A stretch of 64,000 bases of DNA, taken from assembly GCF_029338255.1 (NCBI RefSeq), contig NZ_CP119787.1, positions 1,612,001 through 1,676,000 on the forward strand, given 5' to 3'. The stretch is from Haloarcula halobia. GTDB lineage: Archaea > Halobacteriota > Halobacteria > Halobacteriales > Haloarculaceae. A program made the position numbers and the translations under genes. Below the pieces are notes generated by a model. That model was not told where the DNA came from. It made no database searches and was given only the letters and a program-made list of their open reading frames with translations. Position 1 is the first letter of the stretch; each line of letters starts with the position of its first letter. Positions 8,315 to 17,820 of this stretch are shown here, in pieces.

Positions 8315-9307
8315 TTAGGCCTCCACAGCGAGGTCGGTGGCGTTCGCGAGCGATTCGAGCTTGGCTTCGAACTTGTTGACCGGCAGGTAGAACAGCTCCG
8401 TGTTGGCCGTCGCGTAGACGGTGTCGTAGGCGGTGTTGGTCTGCTGTTCGAACCAGTCGACGCGGTCCCGGATGGTCTCGGGGGACTCGACGAGCGTGTT
8501 CTGGCCGTCGACGACGCCGAGTGCGACATCGTCTTTGGTCCCGTACTCCTGGACGTTGTAGACGTTCTGGTCGTGGTCGGCCACGAGGTCGAAGCCGATG
8601 GCGTCGACGTCGGCGTCCATCAGGTGGGCGTACACCTTCTCCTCGATGGCACCCCAGTAGGTGTGGGCGACCACGTCGGCGTCGGTGGCGCCGGCGACGG
8701 CGTCGATGGCCTCGCTGGCGCGTTCGTCCGGGCCGTCACCGGGAGCATTCTCGACCAGCGACGGTTCCAGCAGGAACAGCGTCTCGACGTCGGGGAACTG
8801 CTCGACCTCGGCGGCCAGAAAGTCGGAGACGGCCTCGAGGAACGCGGCCTCGTCGCCGTAGTGCTCGTCGGTCGCGAGGTCCGAAAGCGAGTACGGCCCC
8901 GGAAGCACGGCCTGCAGGCCGTCGTCGACCAGTTCGCTCGCGGCGTCGAGTTCGGCGGCCACGTCGCCATCGGGCGTCAGGTCGCCCTGGACGACCGGCT
9001 CCCGATAGAAGTTGTTGTTGTCGTAGTAGCGGACGATGCCCCGTGTCTCCACGCTGTCGTGGACCGCCAGCGGGTGTGCGAGCATGTCGTCCCAGCGGAG
9101 TTGCCCCTCGACGATACGGTCGAGGCCGGCGTCCTGCTGGACCGCGACGACCTCCTCTCGGGCGCGCCGGTAGGCGTCGACGACGTCGTCGCCCTCGTCG
9201 CCCGCGATGAGGTCGCTCTTCTGGTGGCCCTTCAGGTCGGACAGCTCGTCTTTGGCCCAGTCCGGTAGCGGGAACAGGCCCGGAGTCGTCGCGACTAATT
9301 GTGTCAT
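8315..9307 (-). CDS. MetE-like protein lacking zinc ligands
   Basis: The 330-residue product resembles the MetE barrel family: it starts MTQLVATTPGLFPLPDWAK and has LPGPYSLSDLATD, the counterpart of the ITGPYTLANWSF segment in the next gene. The His-x-Cys zinc motif is replaced by VVAHTYWGAI and the later Cys is absent, so it cannot bind catalytic zinc in the usual way. It is likely the counterpart of the N-terminal, non-catalytic half of bacterial MetE, made as a separate subunit and partnered with the following metE. Paired genes of this kind occur in other haloarchaea. Confidence 0.75.
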   Translation of the reverse strand: MTQLVATTPGLFPLPDWAKDELSDLKGHQKSDLIAGDEGDDVVDAYRRAREEVVAVQQDAGLDRIVEGQLRWDDMLAHPLAVHDSVETRGIVRYYDNNNFYREPVVQGDLTPDGDVAAELDAASELVDDGLQAVLPGPYSLSDLATDEHYGDEAAFLEAVSDFLAAEVEQFPDVETLFLLEPSLVENAPGDGPDERASEAIDAVAGATDADVVAHTYWGAIEEKVYAHLMDADVDAIGFDLVADHDQNVYNVQEYGTKDDVALGVVDGQNTLVESPETIRDRVDWFEQQTNTAYDTVYATANTELFYLPVNKFEAKLESLANATDLAVEA

Positions 9308-9371
9308 TACGCCCGGCTATGAAATGACGGGCTTTAATATTTCCTATTCAAGAAAATACCTCACAGTAATC

Positions 9372-9995
9372 TCACTGGACGAACCGCAGGACGACGAGTT
9401 CCTCGTAGGGATGGTTCTCGCTCGCGGCGCGCTCGCTCTCGAGGCCCCTGTCTCGGGCATACGAACGGACGGCAGCGGGGTCGGTGAGGCTGCTGACCAG
9501 CAGGAGCGCGTCGCCGCCGGGCGCTAAGACCCTCGCGATGTCGTCTAGGAACGGGTCGATCAGGCGCCGGCCGTCCTCGCCGCCGGAGAGGGCGTGTTCC
9601 ATCCAGTCGTCCCACTCCTTCTCCTCGGGCGTCGGGAGGTAGGGCGGGTTGAACACCACGAGGTCGAAGACGCCGTCGCGGAACGGCGCGACGAGGTCAC
9701 CGCGGACGACGTCGACGCCGTTCGCGGCTGCCTGGCGACAGGCCAGCGGGCTCACGTCCACGCCGACAGCCACCGCCCCGGATTCGACGAGCACCGACGC
9801 GACGTAGCCCGACCCGGTGCCGACGTCCAGGGCCCGCTCGCCCGCCTCGACGTACTCCTCGGCGGTCCGTGCCAGCAGGGCCGAGTCCTCGGCCGGCTGG
9901 TACACCGACTCGACGCCGCGCGCGTCGGCGAGCGCCGGTCGGCCCCCGCCGTCTCTGTCCGTGTCTCCGTCGTCGTCGGGGCTCCCCTCGTCCAT
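9372..9995 (-). CDS. HemK2/PrmC-type N5-glutamine methyltransferase
   Basis: The 207-residue protein is a class I SAM methyltransferase. DVGTGSG (57-63) is the SAM loop and FNPPYLP (115-121) is the NPPY motif that binds the glutamine side chain. A VYQPAEDS segment near residue 31 is typical of the HemK2/Mtq2 branch, which methylates the GGQ glutamine of archaeal/eukaryal release factor 1. About 25 acidic N-terminal residues are extra. The start lies one base after the stop of ksgA, and the gene closes an operon of translation and transcription genes. Confidence 0.82.
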   Translation of the reverse strand: MDEGSPDDDGDTDRDGGGRPALADARGVESVYQPAEDSALLARTAEEYVEAGERALDVGTGSGYVASVLVESGAVAVGVDVSPLACRQAAANGVDVVRGDLVAPFRDGVFDLVVFNPPYLPTPEEKEWDDWMEHALSGGEDGRRLIDPFLDDIARVLAPGGDALLLVSSLTDPAAVRSYARDRGLESERAASENHPYEELVVLRFVQ

Positions 9996-9996
9996 C

Positions 9997-10854
9997 CTAC
10001 TCCTCCGGGTCGCCGACGTCGTAGGCCAGCGTCGCCAGCGCCGCGAAGTCGGCCGGTGCGAGTTTCCCGGCGCGGGCGCCCATCAGGTCCTCGTCGGCGG
10101 CGTTGACGACGGCGTCGGGGTCACCCAGCCCGGAGATGTGGGCGGTGTTCCGAACGGCGTTGCGCATCGTCTTCCGGCGCTGGGTGAACACCGCCTTCAG
10201 GAAGTCCATGAAAAAGTCGTCGCTCGGGACGCTGTAGTCTGGCTCTCGCGGGGTCGTGCGCACGAGCGCGCTCGTGACCCGCGGCTGTGGGTCGAACGCC
10301 TCCGGCGGCACCGTTTCGACGACCTCCACGTCGGCGTAGTGCCCGGCGGTCACCGAGAGGCGGCCGTAGTCGTCGGTCGCCGGGTCGGCGGCCATCCGGT
10401 CGGCGAACTCCCGCTGGAACATCAACACGAGCGGGCGACCCGCCGGCAGGAGGCGGAAGGCGATCTCCGAGGACGCACCGTACGGGAGGTTCGAGATGCT
10501 CGCGGTGAACGCGGGCAGATCGACCTCCAGCGCGTCGCCCTCGACGACGGTGAGACGGCCCGCCTCTCTCTCCGGCGCGAACTCCTCGCGGAGGTGGGCG
10601 GCGAAGGCGGGGTCGCGCTCGACGGCGGTCACGCGGTCGGCGACGGCGAGCAGGCGGTCCGTCAGCGCCCCCGGGCCGGCGCCGACCTCGAGGACGTGCG
10701 AGAGGTCCACCCCCGCGTCGATGGCGTAGCCGGGGATGCGGTCGAGCACCCGGCCGTCGACCAGGAAGTGCTGGTCCCGTCGGGTGTCGGCACGTTTCCC
10801 GGCGCGTCTGACGAGTGCGTCCGGGTCGCGGCTACCGGTCGCTGTGTCGGTCAT
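9997..10854 (-). CDS. ksgA: 16S rRNA adenine dimethyltransferase
   Basis: KsgA/RsmA dimethylates two adjacent adenosines near the 3' end of 16S rRNA during small-subunit maturation. The 285-residue protein carries RRDQHFLVD (25-33), EVGAGPGALT (56-65) for SAM and NLPY (122-125), the adenine-binding motif. TQRRKTMRNAV in the C-terminal domain is also conserved. The ATG at 10854 is 37 bp after the DUF655 stop. The order L21e-rpoF-DUF655-ksgA-hemK2 is a conserved archaeal cluster. Confidence 0.92.
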   Translation of the reverse strand: MTDTATGSRDPDALVRRAGKRADTRRDQHFLVDGRVLDRIPGYAIDAGVDLSHVLEVGAGPGALTDRLLAVADRVTAVERDPAFAAHLREEFAPEREAGRLTVVEGDALEVDLPAFTASISNLPYGASSEIAFRLLPAGRPLVLMFQREFADRMAADPATDDYGRLSVTAGHYADVEVVETVPPEAFDPQPRVTSALVRTTPREPDYSVPSDDFFMDFLKAVFTQRRKTMRNAVRNTAHISGLGDPDAVVNAADEDLMGARAGKLAPADFAALATLAYDVGDPEE

Positions 10855-10891
10855 CGCCTGGGCCTAGATGGTCGGCGGTGAAAAGTGACGC

Positions 10892-11464
10892 CTATTCGCT
10901 CTCCTCGCGCCGGACGAAGATGCGGTACTTCAGGTCGTTCTCGCGCAGTTCCTCGAGGATGCGCTCGACGAGGATCTCCTTTGGCTTGTGGAGGCCGCTG
11001 ACCCGCTCTTCCAGTTCCTCGAAGCTCTCGAAGGGCTTTCGCTTTCGCTCGTCGAGGATGGAGTTGCGCAGCTTCTTGCCGATGCCCGGCAGGAGGTTCA
11101 GCTGGTGGAGTCGCAGCGTGATTGGCTGGGCGTCGTTGTAGAAGTCGACGAAGCGCCGCTCGTTGCCCTCGACGATCTCCTCGACGGCGTACTCGACCTC
11201 CGACTGGGTGCCTCCGGGCAGGTCCTCGAACTCGACCTCGGTGATGCGGCCGAACTCCGTCAGGTCGACCCGGTCACCGAAGGAGACGTCCGAGTCCTCG
11301 TCCAGCACGAGTTCGTAGATAGAGAAGTCCTGGACGTCGAGCGCGAACGCGAGCGCCGCTTTCTTATGCTGTGGGCGGTCGTCGTCACTCCGTCCGTGCG
11401 GGAGGACGTCGAGGACCGCGCCGACTATCTCGTCGCCGCTGTCCTCGGGTTCCGTGGTCGTCAT
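10892..11464 (-). CDS. DUF655 protein, predicted nucleic-acid binding
   Basis: The 190-residue protein has an OB-like N-terminal region with a predicted strand-rich core (residues 12-80). It then has a helix-hairpin-helix motif around LLPGIGKK (124-131), followed by ERKRKPFESFEELEERV. HhH motifs bind nucleic acid without sequence preference. DUF655 proteins sit between rpoF and ksgA in many archaea, suggesting a role in rRNA or RNA metabolism, but no activity is established. Confidence 0.82.
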   Translation of the reverse strand: MTTTEPEDSGDEIVGAVLDVLPHGRSDDDRPQHKKAALAFALDVQDFSIYELVLDEDSDVSFGDRVDLTEFGRITEVEFEDLPGGTQSEVEYAVEEIVEGNERRFVDFYNDAQPITLRLHQLNLLPGIGKKLRNSILDERKRKPFESFEELEERVSGLHKPKEILVERILEELRENDLKYRIFVRREESE

Positions 11465-11560
11465 ACCGGTCCGTACGGTCAGAACCTACTTAATGTCGGC
11501 GGGTGGGACTGATTTCCCCGTCGACGGTGCCCCGGAGAACTGCGGTGGGGCGTCGGAATC

Positions 11561-11917
11561 TCAGGCGTACTGCCGGACGACGTTGAGAATCTCGTCGAGT
11601 TCGTCGCCGTCCAGGGAGTACCGCTCCTGGGCGAAGACGGCGCGGAGCTCGTCCCGGTCGAGCGGCCGGAGGTTGGCGATCTTGTAGGCCGTCGCCTCGT
11701 CGACCTTCTCCAGTTCCTGCAGCTGGTCGACGAACTCGCGGGACTCCTCGGGGTCGAGCAACGCGAAGCGGTTGACGTGTTCGATGGCCCGCTTGAGCTC
11801 GTAGCGCATCTCGCGGTCCTCGTCGGCGGCCCGCTCCATCTCCAGGCCCTCGAGTATCTCCTTGGTCTCGGCGACGGTGAGATACTCCTCGGAGACCTTC
11901 TCTTTGAAGATGGTCAT
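11561..11917 (-). CDS. rpoF: RNA polymerase subunit F (Rpb4)
   Basis: RpoF pairs with RpoE to form the stalk of archaeal RNA polymerase. The 118-residue product has the expected length and starts MTIFKEKVSEEYLTVAETKEIL. Its C-terminal HRDC-like part includes EKVDEATAYKIANLRPLDRDELRAVF, a strong family hallmark. The ATG is three bases after the stop of the L21e gene. Confidence 0.9.
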   Translation of the reverse strand: MTIFKEKVSEEYLTVAETKEILEGLEMERAADEDREMRYELKRAIEHVNRFALLDPEESREFVDQLQELEKVDEATAYKIANLRPLDRDELRAVFAQERYSLDGDELDEILNVVRQYA

Positions 11918-11920
11918 CGC

Positions 11921-12214
11921 TTAGTTCTCTTGGCGACGGAGGTGGGCGGGCTTGACGATGATGGTCTTCTCCTTGTTGCCGTCGACGATCTGGACCTTGT
12001 AGGCCGTGCCCTGTTCGCCGATGACCTCGCCGGTCTGACCGTCGAAGCGCGGGTGGAACCGGCCCTTCGGGACGGACGGGTCGATCTTCATGTGGACCTT
12101 CTCGCCGACCTCGTACTGCTCGACGGCGCGCTGTGGCGGGGAGGTCCCGCGGTCGCGGGGCTTGTTCTTGAGTTTGTCACGCGTCCCTTCGAGGGGTCCG
12201 TTGGAACTAGGCAT
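11921..12214 (-). CDS. rpl21e: Large-subunit ribosomal protein L21e
   Basis: The 97-residue basic protein, with the family core [20 protein letters not shown] and a TGEVIGEQG turn, is L21e of archaea and eukaryotes. The ATG at 12214 gives [15 protein letters not shown], the usual N-terminus; longer in-frame starts lack this support. It heads the L21e-rpoF-DUF655-ksgA-hemK2 operon. Confidence 0.92.
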   Translation of the reverse strand: MPSSNGPLEGTRDKLKNKPRDRGTSPPQRAVEQYEVGEKVHMKIDPSVPKGRFHPRFDGQTGEVIGEQGTAYKVQIVDGNKEKTIIVKPAHLRRQEN

Positions 12215-12240
12215 TCTTGACCTTCGCTTGTCCACTCGCC

Positions 12241-12250
12241 CTAATAAAAC
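12241..12250 (-). promoter_or_regulatory. TATA box of the L21e-rpoF operon
   Basis: On the minus strand gttttatta lies about 31 nt before the L21e start codon, implying a leader of only a few bases. Confidence 0.5.
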
Positions 12251-12329
12251 GTGCGTTCCGCGGCCGTCGGGCGTCGACTGTGGCAGCCGCTGACGGGGCG
12301 CGTGGCCGAAAAGACGCGAGCCAGTCCGT

Positions 12330-12596
12330 TCAGAGGCGGCCGACGCTGTCGACGTCGACGGATTCGACGCCCTCGACCTCCGCGAAGGCCTCCTCGACGG
12401 CCTCGGTGCCACCGGTGTCGTCGGGCACGATGACGGTCGGGAACAGGGCGACGAGACCGAAGGCGACGTCGTCTCGCTCGAAGCCCTTGATCTTCGCTCC
12501 TTCGGGAAGCGCGCCCTCGAGACGCTCCTGGAGTGCGTCGAGGTCGACTTCCGGGCTCTGCGGCATGATCTTGATCTTGGCGGCGACTTTCCCCAT
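12330..12596 (-). CDS. ef1b: Translation elongation factor aEF1B (EF-1 beta)
   Basis: aEF1B exchanges GDP for GTP on aEF1A. The 88-residue protein starts [19 protein letters not shown] and shows the ferredoxin-like fold typical of the C-terminal domain of eukaryotic EF-1 beta, including [15 protein letters not shown]. The ATG at 12596 is preferred because it matches the family N-terminus. It follows the zinc-finger gene by two bases on the same strand. Confidence 0.9.
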   Translation of the reverse strand: MGKVAAKIKIMPQSPEVDLDALQERLEGALPEGAKIKGFERDDVAFGLVALFPTVIVPDDTGGTEAVEEAFAEVEGVESVDVDSVGRL

Positions 12597-12598
12597 CG

Positions 12599-12778
12599 TT
12601 ATGGTCCTCGGAATCCACAGTCGGGACACTCATAGAGGTTGCTCTGCTTCCGGCAGGTGGCACACCGATAGATCTGGTGCCCGCAGTCCGGGCACTTGAA
12701 CGCGGCGGCGTTCGTGCCGGCGATGTTGATGCCACACGAGACGCACTTGCGCGCCTGTTTCTGCTGGCTCTCGCTCAT
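12599..12778 (-). CDS. Small zinc-finger protein, HVO_2753 type
   Basis: The 59-residue protein has four CPxC/CxxC pairs: C12/C15, C29/C32, C39/C42 and C51/C54, enough for two zinc sites. Length, cysteine layout and the position before the aEF1B gene match the Haloferax micro-protein HVO_2753, which binds zinc and affects swarming. It is probably cotranscribed with aEF1B. No molecular role is known; binding to RNA, DNA or a protein partner is plausible. Confidence 0.85.
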   Translation of the reverse strand: MSESQQKQARKCVSCGINIAGTNAAAFKCPDCGHQIYRCATCRKQSNLYECPDCGFRGP

Positions 12779-12800
12779 ACCTCCCCGTATCCCACCGCGA

Positions 12801-12808
12801 CTTTTAAC
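12801..12808 (-). promoter_or_regulatory. TATA box of zinc-finger/aEF1B operon
   Basis: Minus-strand gttaaaag is centred 27 nt before the ATG at 12778. A ggagg also lies just before that ATG. Confidence 0.5.
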
Positions 12809-12854
12809 GATTGCCAAACGTCTCGGGGGGCGAGACGGGGTGACACACCGTCGC

Positions 12855-13451
12855 CTAGCTCCCCGGGAGGATGTCCCCCAGGGCGGCCCCGATGGCCATC
12901 GGGACGAACGCGACGCTACAGACACACAGCGAGACCCAGGTCACCCGCGGGTCGGTCGACCACTCAACGACGCCCCAGGCGGTCAACACCGCGACGGCGG
13001 TCAGAAAGGCGGTGAGGGTGACCCCGACGAGTCGGCGCGGGACGACCCCGAAGAGCCGGTCCGCGACGCGGACGTCCTGGAAGTCGGCGACGTAGAGGAT
13101 ACCGACCACCATCGCCACCGCCGCCGCGACGGTGCCCGCAAAGTACAGCGGGTGACGGGCGATGTGGCGGCCGGCGTCGACGGTGCCGCTCTCGACGGCC
13201 ATCGGGATGCCAAAGAGGAGCGACCCCAGCACCGCCTCGGCGAAGTCCGCCCGGTCGAAGCCCCAGACGACGCGCCCGAAGACCGGCGTCTCGTGGCCCT
13301 GGACGTCTATCGCGGCTCGCATCGCCTCGCGGACCTGCTCGCGCTCCATGGGAGTGTCGACGATGTCCTCCAGCGCTTCGAGTTCGTCGAACAGTGCGCC
13401 GATGGCGTCTTCCTCGTCGACGTCGGGTTGGTGGTTGTCGTCCTCGCTCAT
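12855..13451 (-). CDS. DUF2391-type membrane protein
   Basis: The 198-residue protein has an acidic, helical N-terminus ([20 protein letters not shown]), a charged [13 protein letters not shown] segment, and about five membrane helices from residue 70 on. This layout matches the DUF2391 family found in haloarchaea. No function is known. It is convergent to nothing and lies 256 bp from the divergent TFB gene, with non-coding DNA between. Confidence 0.65.
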   Translation of the reverse strand: MSEDDNHQPDVDEEDAIGALFDELEALEDIVDTPMEREQVREAMRAAIDVQGHETPVFGRVVWGFDRADFAEAVLGSLLFGIPMAVESGTVDAGRHIARHPLYFAGTVAAAVAMVVGILYVADFQDVRVADRLFGVVPRRLVGVTLTAFLTAVAVLTAWGVVEWSTDPRVTWVSLCVCSVAFVPMAIGAALGDILPGS

Positions 13452-13671
13452 CCGTCGCCCCGCGCAGTCGACACCGACGCTGTTCGTCGGTGAACTTGTT
13501 GTCCGAGCGAGTGGGCAACGGCGACGGCGTCTCGCCCTCGCAGGCCGGCCACGGATTCGGCCACTTCCATGCCGACACCACTGACTGGGACCGGGTTAAG
13601 CCTTTACGCTGGGGTAGGAAGCCAGCGTCGCCGGATTTTCGACCGGCGACTCCCCTGGAACCACCCAAACA

Positions 13672-13679
13672 TTTATATG
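13672..13679 (+). promoter_or_regulatory. TATA box of the TFB gene
   Basis: A strong tttatatg element is centred about 32 nt before the TFB start codon, predicting a 5' leader of about five bases. Confidence 0.65.
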
Positions 13680-13707
13680 TAGTTGGCTGTTCTCCGTAAA
13701 AGAACAC

Positions 13708-14667
13708 ATGGAACGTCCGACGCGCCAGCGCAACACCGAACAGGAAGAGCGCGAGCAGGAGTCCGAGGCCACAGGACAGCAGACCTGTCCGGAGTGTGAG
13801 TCGGAGTCGATATCCAGTGACGGCGGGGGAGAACTCGTCTGTGAGGACTGCGGGCTGGTCATTGAGGACGAGAACATCGACCGGGGGCCTGAGTGGCGGG
13901 CGTTCAATCACTCCGAGCGACAGTCGAAGTCGCGCGTCGGCGCGCCCACCACCCAGACGATGCACGACAAGGGGCTGACCACCCAGATCGACTGGAAGGA
14001 CAAGGACGCCTACGGGCGCTCGCTCTCCTCGGAGAAACGCAGTCAGATGCACCGCCTGCGCAAGTGGCAAGAGCGCATCCGGACGAAAGACGCCGGCGAA
14101 CGGAACCTCCAGTTCGCCCTCTCGGAGATCGACCGCATGGCCTCCGCGCTGGGCGTCCCCCGGTCCGTACGCGAGGTCGCGTCGGTCATCTATCGTCGCG
14201 CGCTCAACGAGGACCTCATCCGCGGCCGTTCCATCGAGGGCGTGGCGACCGCCTGCCTGTACGCCGCCTGCCGACAGGAGGGCATCCCGCGCAGTCTCGA
14301 GGAGGTGTCGGACGTCTCCCGCGTCGAGCAAAAGGAGATCGGGCGCACCTACCGCTACGTCGCCCAGGAACTCGAACTGAAGATGGAACCCGTCGACCCC
14401 AAGCAGTACGTCCCCCGCTTTGCCTCGGAACTGGAACTCTCAGAGGAGGTCCAGTCGAAGGCCAACGAGATCATCGACACCACCGCCGAACAGGGCCTGC
14501 TCTCGGGCAAGTCCCCGACCGGCTACGCCGCCGCCGCCATCTACGCCGCCTCGCTGCTGTGCAACGAGAAGAAGACCCAGCGCGAGGTCGCCGACGTGGC
14601 CCAGGTGACGGAAGTCACCATCCGCAACCGCTACCAGGAACAGATCGAAGCGATGGGAATCCACTGA
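13708..14667 (+). CDS. tfb: Transcription initiation factor TFB (TFIIB)
   Basis: TFB bridges TBP bound to the TATA box and RNA polymerase. The 319-residue protein has the N-terminal zinc ribbon (C27, C30, C45, C48), then the B-reader/linker region GPEWRAFN. Two cyclin-fold repeats follow, around residues 120-205 and 215-305, including [22 protein letters not shown] and [17 protein letters not shown]. Haloarchaea encode several TFB paralogues that direct different gene sets; which paralogue this is cannot be told here. Confidence 0.95.
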   Translation: MERPTRQRNTEQEEREQESEATGQQTCPECESESISSDGGGELVCEDCGLVIEDENIDRGPEWRAFNHSERQSKSRVGAPTTQTMHDKGLTTQIDWKDKDAYGRSLSSEKRSQMHRLRKWQERIRTKDAGERNLQFALSEIDRMASALGVPRSVREVASVIYRRALNEDLIRGRSIEGVATACLYAACRQEGIPRSLEEVSDVSRVEQKEIGRTYRYVAQELELKMEPVDPKQYVPRFASELELSEEVQSKANEIIDTTAEQGLLSGKSPTGYAAAAIYAASLLCNEKKTQREVADVAQVTEVTIRNRYQEQIEAMGIH

Positions 14668-14788
14668 GTCGGCCGGCCGCTCTTCTCTCGAAGGTCCACC
14701 TGTCCGTGAGCCACGCGCCGGCGCGTGCTCATGGGGTCACGATTCGACCGAAAAGATCGCCGTCTGCCAGGACCGCCGCCGGACCCGT

Positions 14789-15496
14789 TCAGTCGTCGGC
14801 CGGACGTGCCGTCGCGGTCTGTCCGCCACGCGACGATATCGTCGAGAGCCCGTACATCGCGATGAGGCCGAAGCCGACCTTCGTCACCACGTCGAGGTAA
14901 CTGATGACCAGCGACGACGTCTCGACGTCCATCAGGCCGATGCCGGCCAGCCCCAGGAGCCAGACGACCGGGTAGACGAGCCACAGGACCACGACGAAGT
15001 TCCGCAGGGTCCGATAGAGGCTCAGTTCGAGGTCGCTGAGCGCCCGTCCGGCGGCATCGTCGACGGCGCCGTAGAGCAGGTAGACGACGCCGGCGAAGGC
15101 GAGCGCGCCGAGGCCAAACAGGCCGTAACTCAGCGGCGTGGCGGTCACCGCCCCGGCGAACCCGAAGACGATGGTCAGCGCCTGCAGGCCCACCAGCTTG
15201 ACGAGGTCCTCGCGGGCCGCGTTCGCGAGCAGACCCAGGAAGAGGACGTTGATGGGCGTCGTCAACAGCCAGTCGACGTAGCGGACCACGTACACCGTGT
15301 GGCTCTCCGTCTGGACGGTCCCGACCCCGAGCACCAGCAGGGCGTACGCCACGATGGCGATGCCCGGAATCGCCACCAGCAGGAGGTAGCGCCGTCGGGT
15401 CGATTCGGGGACGAGCCGGTAGCCGTAGGCCAGGACGGCCGTCCCGAGCAGTTCGCCGAGCAGTCCCAGCGTGAACCAGGTCGTTATCGTTGCCAT
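14789..15496 (-). CDS. sopII: Sensory rhodopsin II
   Basis: This 235-residue seven-helix retinal protein is the photophobic receptor for blue-green light. Retinal Lys is K206 in VVTKVGFG. R72 and the counterion D75 sit in VRYVDWLLTTP. F86 occupies the place of the proton donor Asp96 of bacteriorhodopsin, as in Natronomonas SRII, so it should not pump efficiently in complex. Y175 and T205 match the Tyr174-Thr204 pair needed for signalling to HtrII. The ATG is two bases after the htrII stop, so receptor and transducer share an operon. Confidence 0.92.
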   Translation of the reverse strand: MATITTWFTLGLLGELLGTAVLAYGYRLVPESTRRRYLLLVAIPGIAIVAYALLVLGVGTVQTESHTVYVVRYVDWLLTTPINVLFLGLLANAAREDLVKLVGLQALTIVFGFAGAVTATPLSYGLFGLGALAFAGVVYLLYGAVDDAAGRALSDLELSLYRTLRNFVVVLWLVYPVVWLLGLAGIGLMDVETSSLVISYLDVVTKVGFGLIAMYGLSTISSRGGQTATARPADD

Positions 15497-15498
15497 TG

Positions 15499-17820
15499 TC
15501 AGTCGTCGGTCTCCGCGGTCGGCGTGTTCGCGCCGACCTCACCGCTCGAGTCGACACGGAAGCGTTCGAGGAGCGATTCGAGGTCCGCGGCGCGCTGGCC
15601 CAGCTCGTCGGCGGCGTCGGCGACCTGTCCGATGGCGGCCTCCTGGTCGTCGGCCGCGCCCGCGACGACGTCGGCCTCCGTCGCGGTCTGCTGGCTGATC
15701 TCCGAGAGGTCGTCGATGGTCCCCATGACGTCCTGTGCGGTCCGGGCCTGTTCGGCCGTCGCGTGGTCTATCTCCTGGATACCCGTGTCGACCTCCTCGG
15801 TGTACTCGACGATGGTCTCCAGCGCCTCGACGGCCTCCTCGACGGTATCGACGCCCTCGGTGATGCGCTGGCTCGTCGACTCCATCGTCTCGACCGTGTC
15901 GCCGGCCTGGGCCTGGATGCGTTCGATGCGCGCCTCGATGTCGCTTGCGGCCTCCTTGGTCTCCTCGGCGAGGCCCTTTATCTCGTCGGCGACGACGGCG
16001 AAGCCGTCCCCGTCGCCGTCGGCGTGTGCCGCCTCGATCGAGGCGTTCAGCGCCAGCATGTTCGTCTGTTCGACGATAGAGGTGATGACGCTGACGATTT
16101 CGCCGATTTCGTCCAGGTCGTCGTCGAGGGCGTTGATCTCGGCGACCGTCTCCTTGGTCACGTCGTCGATCTCGCTCATCTCCTCGATAGCCGCCTGTGC
16201 GGCCTCGCGTCCGTCCTCGCCGACGTTCGCGGCCGACTCGGAGGTGTCGGCGACCTGCTGGGCGGCCGAGGCCACCTCCTCGGCCGTCGCCGAGAGGTTC
16301 TCCATCTCCGATGCCGCCGAGTCCAGCCCCTCGTTTTGCTCGGTCGCACCCTCGAATATCTCTTCGATGGACGAGGCGACCTGCTTGCTGGCCTCGTCGA
16401 CCCGGTCGGCGTTGGACGCGACCCGGTCGCTCGACTGCATGACGTTCGCGGCGAACGTCTGCATGTTCGCGATGGTCGACTCCAGCGCGGCCAGCGTGGC
16501 GTTTATCTCCTCGCCGACGGCCGCCATCGCGTCGCTCATGCTATCGGTGTCGACCCGCGCGGTCAGGTCGCCGTCCGCGGCCGCGTCGAGCGCGTCGCTG
16601 TACTCCTGGGCCTTCAGTTCGAGGTGGCTGCTGAGCGCCTCCATCTCGTTGCGCTCCTCCTCGACGTCCGCCCGCGCCGCTTCTGCCTCCTCGCGGGCCG
16701 ACTCGGCCGTCTCACGGGCGGATTCGGCCTCGGCGATCTGCTCTCTGAGGTTCGTCCGCATGTTGTCGAAGGCGTCGTAGAGCGTCCCGAACTCGTCGGT
16801 CCTCGAGGTATCCAGTTCCACATCGAGGTCGCCATCGGCCATCGCCTCGGCCTTCGCGGAGAGTCGTCGGAGCGACGCGATGGTGTTGCCACCGATGGTG
16901 ACACCGACGAGTCCCAGGTTCACCACCGCGAGCAGGATGAGTCCCACCAGGTCGGAGTTTATCTGGTTGCTCAGGGCGTAGGCCTCCGACGGCGCGGAGT
17001 GGGTCATGACGATCCAGTCCTGGTCCTCCAGTCGGGAGAGCCCCATCACCATCGAGTCCGTCTCGACGAACGTGCTGTTGCCGGGTTCGAGTTCGCCCAG
17101 CGGGTCGCCGTCGAGCGTCGAGACCGGTGCGACCGTCCCGACCTTCGACGTGTTGTGGTGGAAGACAAACCGGCCGTCGGTGCCGACGACGAGCGTCCGT
17201 GACCCGGTACGCTGCCTGGATATCTCGCCGGTCTTCGCTTCCAGGTCGGTCATGTACACGAGCAGGCGGTCCTCGGCGCCCGGAACCGGTGAGACCACGG
17301 CGACGATGGGGTGGTCGACGACGGAGACGGAGAACGGCCGCGTCACGTAGGTGTCGTCGGGCCCCTCGAAGGTGGGGGTGTCCGTCGCGAACGGCGCGCC
17401 CTGCTCGGCGGCGTTGACGTCGACGAACTGCTCGTTCGAGCTCGCGAGTATCTCGCCCGACGCCGTGTCCACGTAGTGGACGGCGACGACGTCCGGCGGG
17501 ACCGCATCGTCCGCGACCATACTCTCGAGGCGATTCTGTATCTCCGTGTTCGACCCCGTCGCGAACACCGGCCTGCTCGATGTCGTCCGGGCCTCGCGTC
17601 GCGTCGTCGACAGCCAGGCGTCCAGCTGGTCGGCCTGGGTGTCAGACAGGGCGGTCAGCTCGTCCGAGACGTCTGCTTCCAGCGTGGCAGACGCCTGGAC
17701 GCTGACGAGCACCCCGAAGGCGACGACGACGACGATCGCGAACGCGAGTGCGGCGCCGAGCCGGCCGGCGTAACTGTCGCTGACAAAGTTCGGCAGCGGT
17801 GACGCGCTGTCTGATGCCAT
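15499..17820 (-). CDS. htrII: Sensory rhodopsin II transducer HtrII
   Basis: The 773-residue methyl-accepting protein passes the SopII signal to CheA/CheW. TM1 is at about 20-41 and TM2 at 290-312. The 250-residue region between them forms an extracellular domain. A HAMP domain follows (312-365), then a long coiled coil with the signalling tip NMLALNASIEAA and methylation-type Glu/Gln runs. Natronomonas HtrII lacks a large extracellular domain; Halobacterium HtrII has one and senses serine, so this protein may also be a chemoreceptor. The ATG at 17820 gives a short N-terminus before TM1. Confidence 0.9.
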   Translation of the reverse strand: MASDSASPLPNFVSDSYAGRLGAALAFAIVVVVAFGVLVSVQASATLEADVSDELTALSDTQADQLDAWLSTTRREARTTSSRPVFATGSNTEIQNRLESMVADDAVPPDVVAVHYVDTASGEILASSNEQFVDVNAAEQGAPFATDTPTFEGPDDTYVTRPFSVSVVDHPIVAVVSPVPGAEDRLLVYMTDLEAKTGEISRQRTGSRTLVVGTDGRFVFHHNTSKVGTVAPVSTLDGDPLGELEPGNSTFVETDSMVMGLSRLEDQDWIVMTHSAPSEAYALSNQINSDLVGLILLAVVNLGLVGVTIGGNTIASLRRLSAKAEAMADGDLDVELDTSRTDEFGTLYDAFDNMRTNLREQIAEAESARETAESAREEAEAARADVEEERNEMEALSSHLELKAQEYSDALDAAADGDLTARVDTDSMSDAMAAVGEEINATLAALESTIANMQTFAANVMQSSDRVASNADRVDEASKQVASSIEEIFEGATEQNEGLDSAASEMENLSATAEEVASAAQQVADTSESAANVGEDGREAAQAAIEEMSEIDDVTKETVAEINALDDDLDEIGEIVSVITSIVEQTNMLALNASIEAAHADGDGDGFAVVADEIKGLAEETKEAASDIEARIERIQAQAGDTVETMESTSQRITEGVDTVEEAVEALETIVEYTEEVDTGIQEIDHATAEQARTAQDVMGTIDDLSEISQQTATEADVVAGAADDQEAAIGQVADAADELGQRAADLESLLERFRVDSSGEVGANTPTAETDD

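Noticed and set aside
15490-17202. Long plus-strand open frame opposite htrII
   Set aside because: It mirrors the transducer gene codon pattern and has no protein features of its own.
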